From contig JADFNS010000005.1 in NCBI GenBank assembly GCA_022563255.1, positions 62,001-126,000 of the forward strand: 64,000 nt of DNA. The letters are read 5' to 3'. The notes below the pieces were generated by a model. The model did no database searches, was not told where the DNA came from, and saw nothing but the letters and a program-made list of their open reading frames with translations. This DNA is from Pseudomonadota bacterium. Lineage in GTDB: Bacteria > Pseudomonadota > Gammaproteobacteria > Steroidobacterales > Woeseiaceae. The position numbers and the translations under genes are program-made. Positions 58,925 to 64,000 of the stretch are shown one piece after another; positions within the stretch are counted from its first letter, which is position 1; every line of letters begins with the position of its first letter.

Positions 58925-59824
58925 CAGCGAGGATTCAAGAATTTCGTGCATTGGTGAGTTCGGCTCTACGCTTGCCAGTGCGATATCGAGTGTGGCCGAC
59001 GCTTGCGCGTAGCACCCTCGGTCGGCCTGCACCTGGGAGAGATTATTGAGCGCGGCGGAGTAGTCCGGTTTTATCGTCAGCGCTGTCTTGTACGCGTCTT
59101 CTGCGGCGTCCAGATTTTCTTGCGCGTAATACGCGTTGCCAAGACCGAACCAAGCCAGTGATTCCTGCGGCCAACGATGCGTTGCCGCATCGTATCCGGC
59201 GATGGCACTCTCAGCGTCGCCGATAGCCTCCAGCCCGGCAACCGACCGAATGTATTTTTTGGCAACGGGCAACGCCGGCAATTCGCCGGGCTGCAATGCC
59301 ACGACACCCCAAAACCCTGCCCGTGCCCAGGTGCGAGTAAACCGCGAAACACGCATGAGGTGTCGTGCCTGGTCGCCAGAGCGCAATACAAATTGATTCT
59401 CTTTGGGCAGATAGCCCACGACCACTGCATAGTGCCAGATTGGCGACGATTTGCGCCCGAGATTTTGCAGCACGAGCACAGGACGACCGCTTCGCAGCTC
59501 GGCCACCAGTGCCGTCGTAAGCGGATCAACCCGGTACGGGATGCGCCGATAGCCGCGTGTCGCGGCAAGCAGTTCGATCTGCAGGCTGCCTTCCCGGCCG
59601 GGAATATAGACACGCGATTTCAGAACCTCGGGAGTAACCGCTACGCCGGATACCTGCAGAATCGTCGCGAGCGCCGACGGCCCGCACTGATCGGTGACCT
59701 GTGCGTAGAACGGCGTATCCTTGAGTTCGACCGCAGTCGTTGTCAGGCGGACATCGGTCGCGCACGCCGAAAGACATACGAGACCGGCAACAACCGTACA
59801 GTGCCGAAGCCGCCTCGTCAGCAT
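58874..59824 (-). CDS. PA2778-like C39 peptidase with TPR repeats, lipoprotein
   Basis: A 316-residue lipoprotein (lipobox LSAC, Cys21). The N-terminal C39-like papain fold has Cys47 in TDQCGPSALATIL, His131 in WHYAVVVGY and Asp151 in LRSGDQA, a full triad. Three TPR units follow (YDAATHRWPQESLAWFGLG, YYAQENLDAAEDAYKTAL, and ALNNLSQVQADRG). The layout is that of PA2778 in Pseudomonas. It lies 9 bases after a PA2779-like gene, its usual partner. Confidence 0.9.
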   Translation of the reverse strand: MLTRRLRHCTVVAGLVCLSACATDVRLTTTAVELKDTPFYAQVTDQCGPSALATILQVSGVAVTPEVLKSRVYIPGREGSLQIELLAATRGYRRIPYRVDPLTTALVAELRSGRPVLVLQNLGRKSSPIWHYAVVVGYLPKENQFVLRSGDQARHLMRVSRFTRTWARAGFWGVVALQPGELPALPVAKKYIRSVAGLEAIGDAESAIAGYDAATHRWPQESLAWFGLGNAYYAQENLDAAEDAYKTALTIKPDYSAALNNLSQVQADRGCYAQASATLDIALASVEPNSPMHEILESSLSGLAKQERKSICIASY

Positions 59825-59833
59825 GCCAGCAGT

Positions 59834-60220
59834 CTAGAATTCTGCGAAGAAGTTCGTTATGTGCAGTAGTTCAAGAATGATCAGCACGATCGCAACAATT
59901 CCGACGACCTCGACAATTCCAGTTCCGCCCGCGGGCAGACTCTGCAACTGCTGTTCCAATGTCAGCAATTCGGCATTTGTTAACGCATCGACGCGCGCGA
60001 CAGCATCTGCCGGCTCTACGCCGAAACGAACCAGGGTGTTATGTACTGCATCCCTGGCGAATATTTCGCTAATGTTATCTATCCGACTCTGCCGTTCGTC
60101 CAGCTCGATAGCTTGCTCTGTGGATATGACCGACGCAGTGGCCGGTTGTGCCAACGGGATACCGATTAAACAAACTGAAATGGCCAAAATACATATGCGC
60201 TTGCCTGAAAAAATTAACAT
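59834..60220 (-). CDS. PA2779-like small membrane protein
   Basis: A 128-residue protein with a signal peptide (LAQPATASVIS junction), a helical middle carrying ELDERQSRIDNISEIFARD and GVEPADAVARVDALT, and a C-terminal membrane segment (IVEVVGIVAIVLIILELLHI). This matches PA2779 and its relatives, which sit next to a C39-TPR gene. The ATG at 60218-60220 has GAGGTGAAG in front. Function unknown; a partner or substrate of the peptidase is inferred from gene order. Confidence 0.85.
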   Translation of the reverse strand: MLIFSGKRICILAISVCLIGIPLAQPATASVISTEQAIELDERQSRIDNISEIFARDAVHNTLVRFGVEPADAVARVDALTNAELLTLEQQLQSLPAGGTGIVEVVGIVAIVLIILELLHITNFFAEF

Positions 60221-60300
60221 AACTTCACCTCGGATTGAATTTCGTATTTCATAATATAAGGTTAACAACTGGAATCGCTCTGTTAGTGTGACGGCATTCA

Positions 60301-60349
60301 CATTTCCAGTGACTATTAAGTGCGTGTTCAGCGCAAGCACTGGAAAATG
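60301..60349 (+). repeat. Inverted repeat before the CwlJ-like gene
   Basis: CATTTCCAGTG (60301-60311) pairs with CACTGGAAAATG (60338-60349), 11 pairs with one bulged A; an inner TGCG/CGCA pair extends it. In RNA it would fold just 5 bases before the ATG at 60355, covering the ribosome site. Confidence 0.5.
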
Positions 60350-60354
60350 GCCAG

Positions 60355-60816
60355 ATGCTCAAACACATGATACTACCAATCATGTTTTGCCTGTTGACCT
60401 CGTTACAAGCTGACGAAGCTCACGGCAAGAGTCTGGAGACTGAACATCGCTGCCTGGCTCTCGCCCTGTATTGGGAAGCGCGCGGAGAGAACCGCAGGGG
60501 CATGATCGCCGTCGGGTGGACGATACTGAACCGCGCCCAAAGCGAGCAATTCCCGGCGACGCCGTGCGCAGTCGTTTATCAGGGCGGCGAACAGCCACCA
60601 TGTCAGTTTTCGTGGTGGTGCGACGGAAAAAGCGACCGCCCGACGGATCATGATAGTTGGATACGGGCACGCGTCATCGCAGCAGAACTGTTGATCGATC
60701 CGCCACCAGACCCGACTGGCCGCGCGCTTTTCTACCATAGCACCAGCATCCGAGTTCCCTGGAAAAGACCCCGCAAGCGAACGGCGCGGATCGGCAATCA
60801 CATATTTTACCGATAG
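60355..60816 (+). CDS. SleB/CwlJ-family cell wall hydrolase
   Basis: A 153-residue protein with a signal peptide (to about residue 20) and the hydrolase_2 domain: CLALALYWEARGENRRGMIA with the catalytic Glu, GWTILNRAQSEQFP and CQFSWWCDGKSDRPTD. These cleave peptidoglycan, in spore formers and also in many gram-negatives. A strong hairpin lies upstream. The ATG at 60367 is an alternative start. Confidence 0.88.
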   Translation: MLKHMILPIMFCLLTSLQADEAHGKSLETEHRCLALALYWEARGENRRGMIAVGWTILNRAQSEQFPATPCAVVYQGGEQPPCQFSWWCDGKSDRPTDHDSWIRARVIAAELLIDPPPDPTGRALFYHSTSIRVPWKRPRKRTARIGNHIFYR

Positions 60817-60818
60817 CG

Positions 60819-61790
60819 CTAGTCCGCCTTTACGCCGAGAATCCGCTCGATCTCCTGCATGATGTCGGGTGTAAAGCTGTCCGCGAATTCTATCGCTTTC
60901 ATATTCTCATGCACCTGTTCTATTCGACTGGCACCGGTCATGACCGTGCTCACGTAAGGATTCTGCAGACACCAGGCTAAAGAAAACTGCGCAAGTGTGG
61001 CGCCCATGTCGCTGGCCAACGGTTCCAGGGCTGCAACCTTTGCCAGTTTTTCTGCATCGGTCAGCTGATCCTGAAGCCAGCCGAATCCTTTGAGTGCACC
61101 GCGACTGTCGCTCGGGATACCGTCCTTGTACTTGCCGGTTAACAAGCCAGAGGCCAACGGACTCCAGGTCGTCGCGCCGTAGCCGCAATCTTCGTAGACC
61201 GGTTTGTAAACCGGTCCCATTCGATGTTGTTCAAACAGGTTGTAAACCGGCTGTTCGACAATCGGCTTGTGCAAGTGGTGGCGCTCGGCGATCTCGATCG
61301 CGCTTAAGATGTCCGCAGCCTCCCACTCGGATGTGCCCCAGTACAACGCCTTGCCTCGTTCAATGATGTTGTGCATCGCCCAGACCGTTTCTTCGATCGG
61401 CGTGGATGGATCCGCACGGTGGCAATAGAGCAAATCCACATAATCCATGCCGAGACGCTTTAACGAACCGTCAATCGCTTCGATCAGGTATTTTCGATTG
61501 AGGGTATTCTGTTCGTTAGGACCTTCGTTCAATCCCCAGTACAACTTGGTTGAGATCAAGTAGCTGCCGCGACGCCAACCCAGCTTCTTGAGCGCCGCGC
61601 CCATGACTTCTTCGGATTTGCCGGCTGCATAAGTTTCCGCGTTATCGAAGAAATTGACGCCAGCATCATACGCCGCCGACATCATCGTAACCGTTGCGTC
61701 AACATCGGCCTGATTGTGAAACGTAATCCAGGAGCCGAATGACAACTCACTGACTTGAATCCCTGCCTTGCCGACGTGGCGATATTTCAT
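60819..61790 (-). CDS. Aldo/keto reductase, Kv-beta-like
   Basis: A 323-residue TIM barrel enzyme. The tetrad is visible: Asp in [15 protein letters not shown] with its Tyr, Lys in LISTKLYWG and His in [10 protein letters not shown]; the NADPH-binding end is [34 protein letters not shown] (in part) is typical of the voltage-gated potassium channel beta-subunit-like branch, which reduces carbonyls. AAAGGAG precedes the ATG (61788-61790). Confidence 0.9.
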   Translation of the reverse strand: MKYRHVGKAGIQVSELSFGSWITFHNQADVDATVTMMSAAYDAGVNFFDNAETYAAGKSEEVMGAALKKLGWRRGSYLISTKLYWGLNEGPNEQNTLNRKYLIEAIDGSLKRLGMDYVDLLYCHRADPSTPIEETVWAMHNIIERGKALYWGTSEWEAADILSAIEIAERHHLHKPIVEQPVYNLFEQHRMGPVYKPVYEDCGYGATTWSPLASGLLTGKYKDGIPSDSRGALKGFGWLQDQLTDAEKLAKVAALEPLASDMGATLAQFSLAWCLQNPYVSTVMTGASRIEQVHENMKAIEFADSFTPDIMQEIERILGVKAD

Positions 61791-61827
61791 AAAGACTCCT
61801 TTGGTGGCATATGGTATATCACTCGCT

Positions 61828-63003
61828 ATGGCACACGAAGAAGTATCACCGGTCAGTTTAACAGCGCCCGGCGGTGATTCACCCGCGCAGGGAATCGGTT
61901 TGTGCCTTAGCGGTGGTGGCTACCGCGCCATGTTGTTCCATCTCGGCGTTTTGTGGCGACTCGCTGAACTTGGTTATCTGGGCACAGCGGATCGCACCGG
62001 CAAACACGGTCCCATCGGTACTTTGCAACGGGTCTCGTCCGTTTCGGGCGGCTCGATCGTGGCGGGCGTTCTAGGTGTCGCATGGGATGACCTGAAGGTT
62101 GACGACGCAGGTCTGCTGGAACGCTTTCGCGAACAGGTAGTGGCACCGGTTGAGAACTTCGCCAGTCAAACGACTGTGTCCCCCTGGTTCGTCGTTTGGT
62201 CTGCTTTGGTCAGCACGGTAAACAAGGGCGTCGTCAGAATTTACAACCAACGACTTTACGGTAAGAAAACGTTGCAGGACCTGCCGGACTCGCCGCGATT
62301 CGTCATCAATGCGACGAACCTGCAGTCCGGAGCATTGTGGCGATTTTCGAAGCCCCATATTCGCGACGTGCGCGTCGGAGAAATACGAAACCCGACGGAT
62401 TCCATGGCCGCGGTGGTCGGTGCGTCATCGGCATTCCCGCCGTTTTTGTCGCCGGCCCGATTCCAGTACGACGAATCGCAGTACACGCCGGGCAGCGGAT
62501 ACGATTTGCAAAAACCGCCGTACACTACCCGACCCGCGCTTGCAGACGGCGGCGTGTATGACAACCTGGGGCTGGAAACCGTGTTCAGGCATTTTCAAAC
62601 CGTGATCGTCAGCGACGCCGGCGGCGACTACAAGGCGCAGAAAAAAATCTCCTGGGATTGGGCACGCCAGAGCTATCGCGTCCTGGAGACGATCGACAAC
62701 CAGGTGCGCTCATTGCGTAAACGAGTACTGATCGCGACACTGGCATCGCAGGAAAAGTTCGGCGCTTACTGGAGCATTCGCGGCGACATCAATGACTACC
62801 CTGCGGCAGACAAGCTGGATTGCCCCTACGAAAGGACGCAGCAACTCGCCGACATTAAAACGGATCTGGCAGCCAAGGACGAGACCACGCAGCGACGATT
62901 GATCAACTGGGGATACGCCATGTGCGACGCCGGTATTCGATCTTGGGTCGAGGATGATTTGGCGCCACCGGTCAATTTTCCGTATCCGCACGAACGCGTT
63001 TAA
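61828..63003 (+). CDS. Patatin-like phospholipase
   Basis: A 391-residue protein. The oxyanion hole is [19 protein letters not shown], the nucleophile loop is [14 protein letters not shown] (Ser in SxSGG rather than the classical GxSxG), and the catalytic Asp is in [13 protein letters not shown]. It should hydrolyse acyl esters of phospholipids. No signal peptide is seen. The start is the ATG at 61828, 37 bases from the divergent aldo/keto reductase. Confidence 0.9.
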   Translation: MAHEEVSPVSLTAPGGDSPAQGIGLCLSGGGYRAMLFHLGVLWRLAELGYLGTADRTGKHGPIGTLQRVSSVSGGSIVAGVLGVAWDDLKVDDAGLLERFREQVVAPVENFASQTTVSPWFVVWSALVSTVNKGVVRIYNQRLYGKKTLQDLPDSPRFVINATNLQSGALWRFSKPHIRDVRVGEIRNPTDSMAAVVGASSAFPPFLSPARFQYDESQYTPGSGYDLQKPPYTTRPALADGGVYDNLGLETVFRHFQTVIVSDAGGDYKAQKKISWDWARQSYRVLETIDNQVRSLRKRVLIATLASQEKFGAYWSIRGDINDYPAADKLDCPYERTQQLADIKTDLAAKDETTQRRLINWGYAMCDAGIRSWVEDDLAPPVNFPYPHERV

Positions 63004-63867
63004 TCAGGGAACAGTCGCCTCAATTCCGTGTTCGCGCAGCACCGCCAGGTAAACGTCGGGATCCGGACGAACCCGGTAGTTGTCGGTTTCGTGCGCCCAG
63101 AGAATTTGTCCACCCACGTCGGTGATGATCACCGTCGGCAATACGGTTTCACTGTCATAGCCCAGCGCCTGCATCCCCATCGGTATGCCGTTCGGACTGT
63201 CTATTCCCAGGATGCGGGCGGCACGATTGCCTTCGTCAGTCAGGAAATCGAAAGGCACATCGAATTTTCTGGCCAGACTTTGCGTGAATTTATGCGGCTG
63301 CGGAGAAATCAACGCAATACGGACGCCCATTTCCTGCAGCTCTTTGTACTGACTCACAATCTCCTTGATTTGCGCCATGCAAAGCGGACACCAGTTGCCA
63401 CGATAGAAAATCCAGATTGTCGGCTTGTCCGTTAGAGATGCACAAGTAAGCACGTTACCGCCCGTGTCTTTAAGCTCAAAGTCCGGCAGTTTGTTGCCAA
63501 CGGTGAGTTGACTGCTGCCGCGATCGTTAAAGCTGGAATACCAATAGGCGTAACCCAGAAAACCGACCCAGCCGACCAACGCGAGAACGGGTGCAGTGAC
63601 GCCGGCGCCTTGAACGTAGCCCCAGATCGAAAGCCCGACGCCCAAAATACCCAAGGCATTTAACACGGGAAAGCGCGCGCTGGTCCTGGCGGTCGTTTTC
63701 GCAATCATTATCCAACTGAGCACCAACACGAACGGGGCCGTCACAAGCAGGACGCCACCCCAAGTGACGTAGTCGTGAGAATTCCACAGTTCGCGGGCCG
63801 CAATCACGGTGATTGCAGTTGCCGCCATCATGTACGTGCTGATATAAATCGATTTCAAAATATTCAT
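63004..63867 (-). CDS. Membrane-bound AhpC/TSA-type redoxin
   Basis: A 287-residue protein. Four membrane segments (about residues 1-112) precede a thioredoxin-fold domain: GNKLPDFELKDTGGNVL, FYRGNWCPLCMAQIKEI with Cys160 and Cys163, and VLPTVIITDVGGQILW. This fits peroxiredoxin-like membrane-tethered redoxins, on the cytoplasmic or periplasmic side. The ATG at 63865-63867 is preferred as it starts the first helix. Confidence 0.85.
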   Translation of the reverse strand: MNILKSIYISTYMMAATAITVIAARELWNSHDYVTWGGVLLVTAPFVLVLSWIMIAKTTARTSARFPVLNALGILGVGLSIWGYVQGAGVTAPVLALVGWVGFLGYAYWYSSFNDRGSSQLTVGNKLPDFELKDTGGNVLTCASLTDKPTIWIFYRGNWCPLCMAQIKEIVSQYKELQEMGVRIALISPQPHKFTQSLARKFDVPFDFLTDEGNRAARILGIDSPNGIPMGMQALGYDSETVLPTVIITDVGGQILWAHETDNYRVRPDPDVYLAVLREHGIEATVP

Positions 63868-63880
63868 GAACCAATCCCGT

Positions 63881-64000
63881 TCAGGTAGCGTCGAGTTTGA
63901 CCCTGCCGACAATAACCCAGGTAAGCTGAATCTTGGAAGCGGTGCCAACAATTAACACGAGGTGGACAAACCAGGGCACATCGCCCCAGACGATCAAAAC
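63881..64000 (-). CDS. C-terminus of a membrane protein (partial)
   Basis: The frame reads from the window edge to a TGA at 63881-63883, 39 residues: WGDVPWFVHLVLIVGTASKI, then QLTWVIVGRVKLDAT. The sequence is hydrophobic and looks like the end of an integral membrane protein. The rest is outside the window; I do not recognise the family. Confidence 0.5.
   Translation of the reverse strand, partial: VLIVWGDVPWFVHLVLIVGTASKIQLTWVIVGRVKLDAT

Noticed and set aside
1-64000. Mobile elements, integrases, CRISPR arrays, tRNA or rRNA genes
   Set aside because: No transposase-like frame, no regularly spaced repeats and no tRNA- or rRNA-like stretch were seen on either strand.

Overview
The window reads as a stretch of chromosome from a free-living gammaproteobacterium. 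The evidence is gene content and order: purM-purN divergent from DUF2066-pgsA-perM-hda, metG followed by rsxABCDGE-nth, aceE-aceF-lpdA with lipoyl-bearing E2, rnt, grxD, and proS with a bacterial editing insertion. The mix of Rnf, HEAT/kinase/PilT and DUF692 genes suggests a marine Woeseia-like or Chromatiales-like lineage, but that is inference. I see no mobile element, CRISPR array, rRNA or tRNA.

Layout. 1-6335: end of a TgpA-type transglutaminase, then a minus-strand block (PSD-like protein, udg, rimI, prfC, MFS). 6438-10160: proS, lytic transglycosylase, small lipoprotein, arsC-like and wrbA genes. 10163-15311: hda-perM-pgsA-DUF2066 facing purMN. 15308-21636: an internally deleted dcd, mrp/apbC, then a HEAT-repeat Ser/Thr kinase followed by two PilT-type ATPases. 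21668-29364: metG, the Rnf/Rsx complex, nth and DUF1841. 29424-34633: DUF692 (MNIO) enzyme, DUF2063 partner, DoxX, a membrane-anchored FMN glutamate-synthase-like protein, a broken thioesterase and an APC transporter. 34639-40302: pyruvate dehydrogenase complex. 40479-44053: M17 peptidase, RNase T, Grx4, a small lipoprotein and a PuuD-like membrane protein. 44123-48539: GAF/PAS/GGDEF/EAL protein, M48 peptidase and two YbjQ proteins. 48612-53936: TauE/SafE exporter, ureohydrolase, hemolysin III, GST and S9 peptidase. 53937-64000: cspA, ABC transporter, rhomboid, methyltransferase, PA2778/PA2779-like pair, CwlJ-type hydrolase, aldo/keto reductase, patatin and redoxin.

Two modules deserve most attention. 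One is the HEAT-kinase gene in tandem with two PilT-like motors (17023-21636). The other is the DUF692-DUF2063-DoxX set (29424-31560), which looks like the metal-binding peptide (bufferin) machinery but has no recognisable precursor peptide beside it.

A second theme is gene erosion by small internal deletions. dcd has lost about 70 central codons in frame. A hotdog thioesterase has lost two internal blocks and its frame. A membrane-anchored cyclase/TPR-type gene survives only as a frameshifted N-terminus after cspA, and a DsrE-like gene survives as a C-terminal fragment. These could be real decay or assembly errors; the sequence alone cannot decide.
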